Source: Flavobacterium luminosum (GTDB taxonomy: Bacteria > Bacteroidota > Bacteroidia > Flavobacteriales > Flavobacteriaceae). Taken from it: a stretch of DNA of 64,000 bases. The position numbers and the translations under genes are program-made. Shown here piece after piece: positions 34,189 to 43,716 of the stretch. Location of the stretch: positions 558,001 through 622,000 of the forward strand of contig NZ_JAMLJM010000001.1 of NCBI RefSeq assembly GCF_023635005.1, written 5' to 3'. The notes under the pieces are model-generated. The model did not search any database, was not told where the DNA came from, and was given only the letters and a program-made list of their open reading frames with translations. Numbering within the stretch: the stretch's first letter is position 1; every line of letters begins with the position of its first letter.

Positions 34189-36461
34189 TATCGTATTATC
34201 ATAATTTTTTTAGTTTCCACTTCGACACCATCTTCCGATGAAATATGAACAATGTAAACTCCTGAAGCTACTTTGTATTTCCCGAAAGCTTTGGTATCCC
34301 ATTGAATAGTACCACCTTGAGCAATTGCTTCATAGACTAAATTACCATTAACATCAGTAATTTTAACATTACACTTGTCCATTAAACCTGTAATAGACAC
34401 TTCTCCGGTAAAATTGGGACGTACTGGGTTAGGAAAAACTACTACATTTTTTAAATCTTCTGCTCCAGCGGTTGCGTTTCCTTTGTATGAAACCATACCA
34501 GCTTCAGTGGCTATAAATACTTCTCCTGTAATCTCATTAATCTCGATATCGTTGATTGTATTACTAGGTAAAGGCGAATTTTCTTTAGTAAAAATATTAA
34601 ACGTCTTCTGTCCATCAGAGGAAATATAGAAAACTCCGCTTCCAGCAGTACCAATCCACTTGTTGTTTGCTCCATCTACCACTATATCTGTAATAAACTG
34701 TTGGTACAATAACTCCTGCGCCAAGCCATCTTCCATAATAATTACTGGTTTGGGCTCTAAAGTTTGCTGTGTGAGAAAGGAATCTACAGAAGGTAAAACC
34801 CTTAAACCCTTCATAGTACCAATCCAAAGTTTGTTGTTTTTATCGATAGCCAAAGTCCTAACATCCCTTGAAGGCATGGCTCCTGTTTCTTCCTTCTCGT
34901 TAATTATAATACATTTATTAGAATTCTCATTAAAACCTATAGCACCTATTCTTGTCATTACCCATTTTGTATTATTTCGATCAACTAATACTCCCTTGGT
35001 TGCATAAAGAAGAGAAGGTTCAACACAAGGCAAAGCATATGACTGCCATTGTCCCGAAGTTTTCAGTACGTGAATCGAATTCTTTGTAATTGATGTCGTC
35101 ATCCATAAATTTTGGTTTTTATCAAAACTTGAAACCCCAACACGAATATCATCAGGAACCTGTCCTTCAATAGTTCTCAAACTACTATTTGATGCATTGT
35201 AGATCACCTCAGGAATATCATTTTTAAATTTTAATAAACCAGAATAAAACGAACTAAAATATATTTCTTTCTCATCGTTAGGTTTAATATTGATACTTGA
35301 TATAGATTTAGCACCTAATAAATCTTGATAAGGAATTGTAACCCATTCGTCTTTGGTATCATATTTACTTACTCCTAAAGCATCTAAAGGATACGGATTG
35401 AATGCTGAAGTATAATCACCATACACTGCCCAAAAACCATCGGTTAAAGACTTTACTCCAAAAATTTTATTACGAATTGGTCCATTTGGTGTTGTGTTAA
35501 CAAAATCTGTAGTATTAACTTTAGAAGTTGTAATAAGTCCTTTGTTTTGTGTCCCAATGTATAGTTTTTCCTCTTTCAGTATAGCACAAGTAAACATAGT
35601 AGTTGCATCGGCAGAATTATTCACCGTATACGAATTTGCTAACTGCTCATCATAAACATACACATAATTTTGCGTAACTATTACTAGCTGTTTATCCACC
35701 ACTCTAAAGTCGACAGGAATTTGCGAAAAAGAAGCCACGAAAGAAGGTGTATTGCCTATGAGTGAATACATACTTGTAGCAGAATCAATCAGAATAATTT
35801 TATCGCTGATGGTCTCTATACCTTTCCAATTACCGGGAGTCATCATGGTCCACTGATTAAAATCGACCAAATTAGGGTTAGAAACCGAAGCACTTAAAAC
35901 ACCATAACCTTTCGCAATAGTGTGAATCGTATTATTCAGGATGGTTGTTTGAAAAATTTCAATATTAGAACCATTTGGGCCTATAAAATAGGTATCCCCA
36001 AACTCCGATGAAGCCAAATCTAAGGTAGAAAGACCAAAATCAGTGGAGATGTATAATTTGCCATTGAACTCATAAAAATGGTTGATTCTCTTTTTATCAG
36101 ATGGCACAGAAACTTTATTAACTATATCAACAACATTCAAAACAGAACCATCGTTTTCATTCACTACAATCAGCAATCCGTCCTCGTGTCCTATGATTGT
36201 TTTTTTGTAGGCTTCTGAATAATAAATTTGAGTAATGATTTGTCCTGACAAGCCTTCAATGGTTGTCACTGTGTTGAACGCGTTGGTATTTGTATTTTTT
36301 TTGAAATAAGCATTTTCAGTAGCCACCACAACTTCTGCATCACTTTTAGAAATATCCTTGATTGAATTGTATGAAAAATAACCTTTCCAAACGGAACTAT
36401 TCTGAGGAAAACCTTGAAAAGAGGATAGAAGAAATATAATTATTAAAACAATTCTATTCAT
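34188..36461 (-). CDS. porZ: PorZ-like type IX secretion protein
   Basis: This 757-residue secreted protein matches PorZ, a component of the type IX secretion attachment complex on the cell surface. It has a signal peptide (ending FQGFPQ), two seven-bladed beta-propellers typical of two-component-regulator propeller repeats (for example NKLWIGTMKGLRVLPS and NNKWIGTAGSGVFYIS) and a C-terminal type A sorting domain (VVFPNPVRPNFTGEV to KIMIIR). Linkage to recO is conserved in Bacteroidota. In Porphyromonas PorZ binds anionic lipopolysaccharide and is needed for cargo maturation. Confidence 0.9.
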   Translation of the reverse strand: MNRIVLIIIFLLSSFQGFPQNSSVWKGYFSYNSIKDISKSDAEVVVATENAYFKKNTNTNAFNTVTTIEGLSGQIITQIYYSEAYKKTIIGHEDGLLIVVNENDGSVLNVVDIVNKVSVPSDKKRINHFYEFNGKLYISTDFGLSTLDLASSEFGDTYFIGPNGSNIEIFQTTILNNTIHTIAKGYGVLSASVSNPNLVDFNQWTMMTPGNWKGIETISDKIILIDSATSMYSLIGNTPSFVASFSQIPVDFRVVDKQLVIVTQNYVYVYDEQLANSYTVNNSADATTMFTCAILKEEKLYIGTQNKGLITTSKVNTTDFVNTTPNGPIRNKIFGVKSLTDGFWAVYGDYTSAFNPYPLDALGVSKYDTKDEWVTIPYQDLLGAKSISSINIKPNDEKEIYFSSFYSGLLKFKNDIPEVIYNASNSSLRTIEGQVPDDIRVGVSSFDKNQNLWMTTSITKNSIHVLKTSGQWQSYALPCVEPSLLYATKGVLVDRNNTKWVMTRIGAIGFNENSNKCIIINEKEETGAMPSRDVRTLAIDKNNKLWIGTMKGLRVLPSVDSFLTQQTLEPKPVIIMEDGLAQELLYQQFITDIVVDGANNKWIGTAGSGVFYISSDGQKTFNIFTKENSPLPSNTINDIEINEITGEVFIATEAGMVSYKGNATAGAEDLKNVVVFPNPVRPNFTGEVSITGLMDKCNVKITDVNGNLVYEAIAQGGTIQWDTKAFGKYKVASGVYIVHISSEDGVEVETKKIMIIR

Positions 36462-36480
36462 AAAATTAAAAGATATCGGA

Positions 36481-36488
36481 CAAATATA
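36481..36488 (-). promoter_or_regulatory. -7 box of the porZ-recO unit
   Basis: TATATTTG on the minus strand, an exact match, 20 bases before the porZ ATG. Confidence 0.55.
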
Positions 36489-36529
36489 ACTAAAAACGAT
36501 TTTATATAGATTTTAATATATCTAAAACA

Positions 36530-36557
36530 AAAAACCCTACACTAAGGCAGGGTTTTT
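36530..36557 (-). terminator. gdhA terminator
   Basis: AAAAACCCT (36530-36538) pairs with AGGGTTTTT (36549-36557) around a 10-base loop, 25 bases past the gdhA stop. Confidence 0.8.
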
Positions 36558-36581
36558 AAGCTATAATTTATTGTTATCAGG

Positions 36582-37925
36582 TTATACAACGCCTTGAGCC
36601 AGCATTGCATCTGCTACTTTCACAAAACCAGCAATATTAGCACCTTTAACGTAGTTTACATAACCATCAGCTTCAGTACCATATTGTTTACATTGATTGT
36701 GAATTCCTTCCATAATCACTTTAAGACGAGCATCTACTTCTTCACTCGACCAATTCAATCGAATAGAGTTTTGAGTCATCTCTAAACCTGAAGCTGCAAC
36801 ACCTCCAGCATTTGCCGCTTTACCAGGAGCGAACAATACTTTAGCATCTAAAAATTGTTTGATAGCTTCTAAGGTAGAAGGCATATTCGCCGCCTCAGTA
36901 ACACACATAACGCCGTTAGCGATTAATTTTTTAGCATCTTCTTCGTTCAATTCATTTTGAGTAGCACAAGGAATAGCGATGTCTACTTTAGCTTCCCAAG
37001 GACTCTTTCCTTTATGAAATACTGCATTTGGGAATTTTTCAACATAAACTTCCGCACGGTTAGTACCATTTGCTCTCATTTCTAACATGAAATCAATTTT
37101 CTCTCCTGAAATTCCATCAGCATCATAAATGTATCCATCAGGACCTGAAATAGTAAGCAACTTACCGCCCAACTCATTAACTTTTAAAGCTACTCCCCAA
37201 GCTACGTTTCCAAAACCTGAAATCGCAACGGTTTTTCCTTTAATAGTTTCTCCTTTAGTTTTCAACATTTCCTCAGTGAAATAAACTACTCCATATCCGG
37301 TAGCCTCAGGACGAATTAACGATCCACCATATGCTAGACCTTTACCTGTTAAAACACCAGTAAATTCATTTCTGATTCTTTTGTATTGTCCAAACATGTA
37401 TCCAATTTCACGAGCACCTACTCCAATATCTCCAGCAGGAACGTCTAGGTCTGGACCAATATGACGACACAATTCTGTCATAAATGATTGGCAGAAACGC
37501 ATAATTTCTCCATCAGATTTCCCTTGAGGATCAAAATCAGCTCCTCCTTTTCCTCCACCCATTGGAAGTGTAGTTAAACTATTTTTGAAGATTTGTTCGA
37601 AAGCAAGGAATTTTAATACCGATAAATTTACTGTAGGATGAAAACGGATACCTCCTTTGTATGGTCCGATTGCAGAATTCATTTGAATACGGAATCCTCT
37701 GTTCACTTGAATTTCACCTTTATCATCTACCCATGGCACACGGAAAATAATTGAACGCTCCGGTTCTGCCATTCGTAGTAGCAGGTTTTTTCCATCGTAT
37801 TTTTTTTGCTCAGCTATAAACGGGATAACTGTTTCTGCAAATTCTCTAACTGCTTGTAAAAACTCAGGCTCATTTGGATTTTTGGCCGTTACCTGAGCCA
37901 TAAAATCATTGATTTTCTGTTCCAT
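36582..37925 (-). CDS. gdhA: NADP-type glutamate dehydrogenase
   Basis: This enzyme interconverts 2-oxoglutarate plus ammonia and glutamate. The 447-residue length and the sequence FRIQMNSAIGPYKGGIRFHPTVNLSVLKFLAFEQ and LPMGGGKGGADFDPQGKSDGEIMRF are those of the hexameric NADPH-linked class (GDH50s). The Rossmann part is seen in VAISGFGNVAWGVALKVNELG. It is monocistronic with its own -7 box and terminator. It would link ammonium assimilation with amino acid breakdown. Confidence 0.97.
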   Translation of the reverse strand: MEQKINDFMAQVTAKNPNEPEFLQAVREFAETVIPFIAEQKKYDGKNLLLRMAEPERSIIFRVPWVDDKGEIQVNRGFRIQMNSAIGPYKGGIRFHPTVNLSVLKFLAFEQIFKNSLTTLPMGGGKGGADFDPQGKSDGEIMRFCQSFMTELCRHIGPDLDVPAGDIGVGAREIGYMFGQYKRIRNEFTGVLTGKGLAYGGSLIRPEATGYGVVYFTEEMLKTKGETIKGKTVAISGFGNVAWGVALKVNELGGKLLTISGPDGYIYDADGISGEKIDFMLEMRANGTNRAEVYVEKFPNAVFHKGKSPWEAKVDIAIPCATQNELNEEDAKKLIANGVMCVTEAANMPSTLEAIKQFLDAKVLFAPGKAANAGGVAASGLEMTQNSIRLNWSSEEVDARLKVIMEGIHNQCKQYGTEADGYVNYVKGANIAGFVKVADAMLAQGVV

Positions 37926-37999
37926 TATTATAAATTATTTTCTATAAACAATAGCTATTATTTTAGCTATAAAAACAAATGTTTTTTTGTTAAACGATA

Positions 38000-38007
38000 C
38001 AAATATA
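38000..38007 (-). promoter_or_regulatory. -7 box of gdhA
   Basis: TATATTTG on the minus strand is an exact match, about 75 bases before the gdhA ATG. The leader contains repeated TAGCTA palindromes. Confidence 0.5.
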
Positions 38008-38120
38008 CATTTAAAAAAGTATGCCCATAATTTTTAAATGTAAAATTGGCTACGAAAACCTGATTTGGACAATATTTAAGAATTTTTAACATTTTATTTT
38101 TAATGTAGTTGATGTTTTTA

Positions 38121-38128
38121 TATATTTG
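38121..38128 (+). promoter_or_regulatory. -7 box of the THC0290_0291 family gene
   Basis: TATATTTG is an exact match, 26 bases before the ATG. Confidence 0.55.
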
Positions 38129-38154
38129 TGCAGTAATGAATTAAAAGCTGACCC

Positions 38155-38961
38155 ATGTCCAAATTTTATTGCTTAATAGTCATATTCTGTTTAGGCGTTA
38201 TTAATACCGCTCATTCTCAGTTTGGTTTTTCACACGAAGTAGGTGTCATTGCCGGACCGGTTGCGTTTCAATCGGATTATGGAGAGCGTCATGATTTTGA
38301 CACCAATAAAGGGAATACAGGTTTAGGAATTGGTCTAATTCATTATTTAAATTTTTCTTACAGAGCAGACTGTAATTGTTATGCTCGTGAGACCTATTTT
38401 AACGATCACTTCAAGGTGAGAAGTGAACTTTCTTACAACAAAACTAAACTAAACCATTTCGGTAGATGGGTAGACCCAGATAAAACCTCAGTAGCCGCTC
38501 AACAATTAAGAGCAATGACTGGGAGTACTGCCGTTACCAACATTGGTATGCAATTAGAATTTTACCCTCTAAGCATACGTGATTTTACTGCTCAAACTGG
38601 AAGTTTTGGTCCTTTCATTAGTTTGGGTGGTCAGTTCAGTTTTTACAAGCCTGAAGTTAGTACGAGTTATGGTGATGGAAGGCTAATAGAAGCCAACATG
38701 TATCCTAAGTATTGGGTTCCTTCAGATGGCAAAGAACATGGATTTACTAATGAAAGTGGAAGTACTTGGTCGGTAGTTTCAAGTGTTGGAACGAGATACA
38801 AACTAAATCCTTTATCAGATCTAATCTTAGACTTACGTTTCCAATATTATTTCTCTAACTGGGTTGATGGTTTAAATCCTAATCCAGATATGTTTAAAGA
38901 AAACAAAGCAAACGATTGGAATGTTTGGTTAAACTTTGGGTATATTTATTACTTAGATTAA
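38155..38961 (+). CDS. THC0290_0291 family outer-membrane protein
   Basis: This 268-residue exported protein has a signal peptide ending AHSQ and a beta-rich body that looks like a small outer-membrane barrel, with alternating aromatic strands and a terminal WLNFGYIYYLD. It matches the flavobacterial family named THC0290_0291, recognised from GFSHEVGVIAGPVAFQSDYG at the N-terminus. The family function is unknown. It is a single-gene unit with its own -7 box and a terminator shared with the convergent trans-sulfuration gene. Confidence 0.82.
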   Translation: MSKFYCLIVIFCLGVINTAHSQFGFSHEVGVIAGPVAFQSDYGERHDFDTNKGNTGLGIGLIHYLNFSYRADCNCYARETYFNDHFKVRSELSYNKTKLNHFGRWVDPDKTSVAAQQLRAMTGSTAVTNIGMQLEFYPLSIRDFTAQTGSFGPFISLGGQFSFYKPEVSTSYGDGRLIEANMYPKYWVPSDGKEHGFTNESGSTWSVVSSVGTRYKLNPLSDLILDLRFQYYFSNWVDGLNPNPDMFKENKANDWNVWLNFGYIYYLD

Positions 38962-38978
38962 TAAAAAAATAAATCATA

Positions 38979-39005
38979 AAAAAGCCACGCGATGCGTGGC
39001 TTTTT
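38979..39005. terminator. Bidirectional terminator
   Basis: AAAAAGCCACGC (38979-38990) pairs with GCGTGGCTTTTT (38994-39005) around a three-base loop, between two convergent genes. Confidence 0.9.
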
Positions 39006-39012
39006 CTATTTG

Positions 39013-40161
39013 TTATGCTAAAGCTTGTTTTAAATCTTCAATCAAATCATCTACATCTTCCACTCCAACACTCAAACGAACTAAATCATCGGTAATACCA
39101 ATTTCTTTACGCTTGTCTTCTGGTATAGAAGCATGAGTCATAAGTGCCGGATGATTCGCTAGTGATTCAACACCGCCTAAAGATTCTGCTAATGTAAATA
39201 CTTTCAATTTTTTCAAGAAATCAATAGAATCTTGTTTAAGTCCAGATTTAAAAGTAAAAGTCACCATTCCTCCAAAACCACCAATCATTTGTTTCTTTGC
39301 AATTTCATGAAACGGATGATTTTCCAAACCAGGATAATATACTCTTTCTACTTTAGGATGATTTACTAAATAATCGGCTACTTTAGCGCCATTCTCACAA
39401 TGACGTTGTACTCTTAAGTGTAATGTTTTAATTCCTCTTAACACCAAAAATGAATCTTGCGGACCTAAAGTTGCTCCTGTAGCAAATTGCTGAAAATGCA
39501 ATTGATTCCCTAACTCTTCATCCTTCACGATTAAAGCACCAGCAATTACATCGGAATGTCCTCCTAAATACTTTGTTGCCGAATGCATCACGATATCGGC
39601 ACCTAAGTCTAATGGTTTTTGTAAATAAGGAGTAGCAAAAGTATTATCTACGGCAAACAAAATATTTGGATGTTTTTTTGTAATTGTAGCAATGGCTTCA
39701 ATGTCAGCTAATTTCATTAATGGGTTTGTAGGAGTTTCTACCCAAACCAAACGCGTATTTTCATTGATTAACGACTGAAATTTTTCTAAATCGTTCATGT
39801 CTACAAAATGAAAAACAATACCCGAATTTTTATAAATACGAGTAAACATTCTGTAAGTACCACCATATAAATCATCCATTGCAATAACCTCATCACCGGC
39901 TTTCAAACCACGAAGCACACAATCAGTAGCTGCTAAACCGGAAGAAAAAGCCAAACCGCGTGTACCGTTTTCGATACTTGCCAAAGCATTTTCTAAAGCA
40001 GTTCTCGTTGGATTAGCGGCTCTACTGTATTCGTAACCATTATTAGGCTCACCCGGGTTGTGTTGTGCATAGGTTGAAGTTTGATACACAGGAGGCATTA
40101 CTGCTCCTGTACTTGGATCATGATGTTGTCCACCATGTATTGCTTTTGTGTTAAATTTCAT
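39013..40161 (-). CDS. Cystathionine gamma-synthase-type trans-sulfuration enzyme
   Basis: This 382-residue PLP enzyme belongs to the Cys/Met metabolism family. The cofactor lysine is K197 in VMHSATKYLGGHSDVIAG, and the NNGYEYSRAANPTRTALENALA N-terminal block provides substrate and phosphate contacts. Cystathionine gamma-synthase is the usual name for this type, but gamma-lyase or beta-lyase activity cannot be excluded from sequence alone. It is monocistronic, convergent with the THC0290_0291 gene. Confidence 0.92.
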   Translation of the reverse strand: MKFNTKAIHGGQHHDPSTGAVMPPVYQTSTYAQHNPGEPNNGYEYSRAANPTRTALENALASIENGTRGLAFSSGLAATDCVLRGLKAGDEVIAMDDLYGGTYRMFTRIYKNSGIVFHFVDMNDLEKFQSLINENTRLVWVETPTNPLMKLADIEAIATITKKHPNILFAVDNTFATPYLQKPLDLGADIVMHSATKYLGGHSDVIAGALIVKDEELGNQLHFQQFATGATLGPQDSFLVLRGIKTLHLRVQRHCENGAKVADYLVNHPKVERVYYPGLENHPFHEIAKKQMIGGFGGMVTFTFKSGLKQDSIDFLKKLKVFTLAESLGGVESLANHPALMTHASIPEDKRKEIGITDDLVRLSVGVEDVDDLIEDLKQALA

Positions 40162-40276
40162 ATTCTTTTTTTTATCTTGTAAAGTTAATTTTATTCTATA
40201 ATAATTACAAAAAAACAGACTTTGGGTGTCAATTCTCTTAAAACCAATCCGAAAAACCTATTGATTAGGACGTAAA

Positions 40277-40714
40277 CTACAACAACACAAAATCATCTGC
40301 TTTAGGGATAGCATTCATTACCTCCAAAGCAATTTTTGGTGTAGGGTTTGCTAATTTTCGCAATTTGGTGTCCATCCAAGCACCGTCAATCGAAATCTGC
40401 GCACACAATTCCTCATTTGCATTTCTCAATTCATGCACAATTGTCCATCGGGAAGCATCCGCACGCATCTTACCAATTTTTGTACTCATGGTAATTTCTT
40501 CTCCAAAATGAATTTCTTTTCGGAAAATACATTCTTCTCGAAACGCTATAGGACCAAAGTGTTGTTCTTTCATAACTTTCGTAGTTAAACCCAACTGCAT
40601 TAGTATTTCCATGCGGTGCTGTGCTCCAAAATCATAATAAGCACTATGTCTCATGTGAAAATTAGGATCTAAATCAGACCAACGTATCGAAAGCTTTTTA
40701 GTAAATATTCCCAT
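40277..40714 (-). CDS. Acyl-CoA thioesterase, hotdog fold
   Basis: This 145-residue protein resembles 4-hydroxybenzoyl-CoA thioesterase-like hotdog proteins: the opening SIRWSDLDPNFHMRHSAYYDFGAQHRMEIL carries the active-site Asp region and the central helix. It would hydrolyse a thioester in the cytoplasm; the substrate is unknown. The frame could begin at 40741, but the ATG at 40714 (MGIFTKKLSIRWSD) fits the family better. No partner genes are adjacent on the same strand. Confidence 0.85.
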   Translation of the reverse strand: MGIFTKKLSIRWSDLDPNFHMRHSAYYDFGAQHRMEILMQLGLTTKVMKEQHFGPIAFREECIFRKEIHFGEEITMSTKIGKMRADASRWTIVHELRNANEELCAQISIDGAWMDTKLRKLANPTPKIALEVMNAIPKADDFVLL

Positions 40715-40870
40715 TTTATTTTTTTTACAAAAGTAATTCAAAACTATGAATACCCTCTTTCAATATCGAAATTTAGAAATTCTTTAACCTATCAAACACC
40801 AATGCTCTTTCATAAAAAAAGAAGCGGAAGTCAAAGAAAAATAGAGCAACCATTTCGATTCAAAAAAACG

Positions 40871-40878
40871 TATTTTTG
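40871..40878 (+). promoter_or_regulatory. -7 box of the ArsC-like gene
   Basis: TATTTTTG is an exact TAnnTTTG match, 14 bases before the ATG at 40893. Confidence 0.55.
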
Positions 40879-40892
40879 CAAAAAAGTTAATC

Positions 40893-41249
40893 ATGCGAAA
40901 AATATACCATCTTAAAACTTGCAGTACTTGTCAACGCATACTAAAATCCTTGCCACAACTAGATACTTTTGCCTTACAGGACATAAAAACAGAACCTATA
41001 ACGGTTAAGCAATTGGAAGAAATGAAGGAATTAGCAGGAAGTTACGAAACATTGTTCAGCAAAAGAGCAACGCTGTACAAAGAAATGGGACTTAAAAATG
41101 AAACGCTTACTGAATCTGATTACAAACGTTATATCCTAGAACATTACACTTTTCTATCGAGACCGGTAATTATTGCCGATGGAAAAATTTTTGTAGGTAA
41201 TAGTACTAAAACCGTTGAAGCTGCCATAAAACATTTGAGTCATGAGTAA
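40893..41249 (+). CDS. ArsC/Spx-like thioredoxin-fold protein
   Basis: The 118-residue protein has the ArsC-family fold with a CxxC-type N-terminal motif, C10 and C13 in KTCSTCQRIL, and a C-terminal FLSRPVIIADGKIFVGNS block containing the conserved cis-Pro region. The family includes arsenate reductases and Spx-like regulators; with CxxC rather than the simple CX5R of ArsC, arsenate reduction is not assured. The stop overlaps the EamA transporter start by 8 bases, so the two are co-expressed. Confidence 0.85.
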   Translation: MRKIYHLKTCSTCQRILKSLPQLDTFALQDIKTEPITVKQLEEMKELAGSYETLFSKRATLYKEMGLKNETLTESDYKRYILEHYTFLSRPVIIADGKIFVGNSTKTVEAAIKHLSHE

Positions 41250-42135
41250 AAGAAACTGGGCCTTACTTTCGGCTACATTGGTTTCAATTCTTTATGGAGT
41301 AACCTTTACCATTGCCAAAGATGTGATGCCCAAACATATCGATGCCTATGGATTCATCTTCTTGCGAGTGGGAGGATCTATGCTTTTATTCTGGATTGTC
41401 TCTTTATTTATCAAGACCGAGAAAATAGATCTAAAAGATTTCCCTCGGATCATAGCGGCATCATTTTTTGGTATCGCATTCAATATGTTGACTTTTTTCA
41501 AAGGATTAAGCTATACTTCACCCATCATGGGAGCGGTTTTAATGGTCACAACTCCTATGATTGTCCTAGTCTTATCCGCCCTTATCATGAGGGAACGTAT
41601 GGAAAACAAAAAAATTATAGGTATCCTTCTAGGACTTATCGGAACTATAATCCTAATCCTTTACGGAAAATCTATGGTCAACGCTCCCAACGCCATGTTA
41701 GGTAACTTTCTGGTATTTGTGAATGCTGTTTCGTATGGATTTTACCTCATTCTTGTCAAAAAACTAATGGACAAATACAATGCATTTTCTTTTGTAAAAT
41801 GGATTTATTTCTTCGGTTTTCTAATGGTGATTCCTTTTGGTTGGAACGAATTTCAAGCTGTAAACTGGGAATTCTTACCTACTGCCGTTTATCTTAAAAT
41901 AGGTTTTGTGGTCGTGTTTTCAACTTTTCTAACTTATTTACTGAATTTACTTTCAATGAAAGAACTAAAACCAACTACTGTGGCGGTTTTCATATACCTT
42001 CAACCCCTATTTGCTTCTGTTTTTGCTATTGGTCTTGGAAAAGATGAACTAAGCTGGATAAAAATCGGTTCAGCATTATTAATTTTTACCGGAGTTTATT
42101 TAGTGACACAAAAAAAAGCGATTCCAAAAGAGTAA
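41242..42135 (+). CDS. EamA family transporter (DMT superfamily)
   Basis: This 297-residue inner-membrane protein has ten hydrophobic segments as two EamA repeats. The first repeat shows SILYGVTFTIAKDVMP and the SPIMGAVLMVTTPMIVLVLSALIMRERM block; the second repeats it as ELKPTTVAVFIYLQPLFASVFAIGLG. Such proteins export small metabolites or amino acids. It overlaps the ArsC-like gene by 8 bases; the substrate is unknown. Confidence 0.9.
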   Translation: MSKRNWALLSATLVSILYGVTFTIAKDVMPKHIDAYGFIFLRVGGSMLLFWIVSLFIKTEKIDLKDFPRIIAASFFGIAFNMLTFFKGLSYTSPIMGAVLMVTTPMIVLVLSALIMRERMENKKIIGILLGLIGTIILILYGKSMVNAPNAMLGNFLVFVNAVSYGFYLILVKKLMDKYNAFSFVKWIYFFGFLMVIPFGWNEFQAVNWEFLPTAVYLKIGFVVVFSTFLTYLLNLLSMKELKPTTVAVFIYLQPLFASVFAIGLGKDELSWIKIGSALLIFTGVYLVTQKKAIPKE

Positions 42136-42208
42136 TTCACTTAAGAAACCCTCTCCTTTACTAGTTACAGATAAGTTTTCTTATCTTTACGCCTTATTTT
42201 TAGAATCT

Positions 42209-43069
42209 ATGATACAATCAATGACCGGTTTTGGAAAAGCCTCAATTCAATTGGCTACCAAAAAAATAACTGTAGAACTCAAATCACTGAACAGCAAAGG
42301 ACTTGACTTAAATGTTCGAATGCCTTCAGTGTATCGAGAAATGGAACTTGGTTTACGTAATCAGATTTCGCAACAGTTAGAACGCGGAAAAATTGATTTT
42401 TCACTATATATCGAAGTGACCGGCGAGGAAACCTCAACAAAAGTCAATGCGCCAATCGTAAGAGCCTATATGGCACAAATGCGTGAAATTCTTCCAGAAG
42501 CAGATGCGACAGAATTAATGAAAATGGCGGTACGAATGCCCGATGCACTGAAGACAGAACGTGATGACATTGATGAAGAAGAATGGAACCAAATTCAGTT
42601 GGTTATAAACGAAGCCTTGGTCAACATTGGCCAGTTCAGAAAAGATGAGGGAATCTCTCTAGAAAACGAATTCAAATTGCGTATCGAGAACATTCGCAAT
42701 CTTATGAACCAGACTTTGGCTTTAGACCCTGAACGTATTCAAAATATTAAAGACCGTTTATCAACTGCTATTTCAGAATTACAGACTGCAGTAGATACCA
42801 ATCGTTTTGAGCAAGAGTTAATCTATTATTTGGAAAAACTAGATATCACCGAAGAAAAAGTTCGACTTACCAATCATCTTGATTATTTTCTAGAAACACT
42901 AAACGGTAATGAAGCCAATGGTAGAAAATTAGGTTTCATTTCGCAAGAAATTGGTCGTGAAATCAATACCATGGGATCTAAATCTAACCATGCAGGTATG
43001 CAAAAATTAGTCGTTCAAATGAAGGACGAATTGGAAAAAATCAAAGAACAGGTTCTGAACGTTTTATAA
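42209..43069 (+). CDS. YicC/YloC family endoribonuclease
   Basis: The 286-residue protein carries the YicC N-terminal domain (MIQSMTGFGKASIQ, KSLNSKGLDLNVRMPSVYREME) and the DUF1732 C-terminal domain (GRKLGFISQEIGREINTMGSKSNHAGMQKLVVQMKDELEKIKEQVLNVL). YicC proteins are RNA-cleaving enzymes linked to RNA turnover. It is followed by gmk (26 bases) and nadD, an arrangement widespread in Bacteria, so these probably form one operon. Confidence 0.95.
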   Translation: MIQSMTGFGKASIQLATKKITVELKSLNSKGLDLNVRMPSVYREMELGLRNQISQQLERGKIDFSLYIEVTGEETSTKVNAPIVRAYMAQMREILPEADATELMKMAVRMPDALKTERDDIDEEEWNQIQLVINEALVNIGQFRKDEGISLENEFKLRIENIRNLMNQTLALDPERIQNIKDRLSTAISELQTAVDTNRFEQELIYYLEKLDITEEKVRLTNHLDYFLETLNGNEANGRKLGFISQEIGREINTMGSKSNHAGMQKLVVQMKDELEKIKEQVLNVL

Positions 43070-43095
43070 ATTACAAGCCCAAAAAGTACCATACA

Positions 43096-43683
43096 ATGAA
43101 CAAAGGAGGAAAATTAATTGTATTCTCGGCACCTTCAGGATCCGGAAAAACCACTATAGTAAGACATTTATTAGGAATTGAAGAACTAAACCTTGAATTC
43201 TCTATTTCGGCCGCAACCCGAGAACCTCGCGGAGAAGAAGTGAATGGAAAGGACTACTATTTCATGTCGATAGAAGAGTTTAAAAAGCATATCAAAAACG
43301 AAGACTTCGTAGAATGGGAAGAAGTTTATCGCGATAACTTTTACGGAACGCTGAAAAAAGAAGTGGAAAGAATTTGGGCCTTAGGAAAAAACGTTATTTT
43401 CGATATTGATGTGGCCGGAGGATTACGAATTAAGAAAAAATTTCCAGAACAAACCCTAGCCGTTTTTGTCAAGCCTCCTAGTGTAGATGAATTAAAACGC
43501 AGACTCAAAGAACGTTCTACGGAAAGTGAAGAAAAAATCAACATGCGTATTGCCAAAGCTCACGTAGAATTAGCTACGGCTCCTCAATTTGATACCATCA
43601 TTAAGAATTATGATTTGGATGTAGCAAAAGAAGAGGCGTATCAATTGGTTAAAAATTTTGTGAATCCAGCCGAAAACCAATAG
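43096..43683 (+). CDS. gmk: Guanylate kinase
   Basis: This enzyme phosphorylates GMP to GDP. The 195-residue chain starts with the P-loop SAPSGSGKTTIV and has the GMP-binding ISAATREPRGEEVNGKDYYF region, the FDIDVAGGLRIKKKFP block and the lid RRLKERSTESEEKINMRIAKA. It sits between yicC and nadD in a probable operon. Confidence 0.97.
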   Translation: MNKGGKLIVFSAPSGSGKTTIVRHLLGIEELNLEFSISAATREPRGEEVNGKDYYFMSIEEFKKHIKNEDFVEWEEVYRDNFYGTLKKEVERIWALGKNVIFDIDVAGGLRIKKKFPEQTLAVFVKPPSVDELKRRLKERSTESEEKINMRIAKAHVELATAPQFDTIIKNYDLDVAKEEAYQLVKNFVNPAENQ

Positions 43684-43716
43684 GCAACGGCGATTAAATC
43701 TAAGGGCTGACAACTT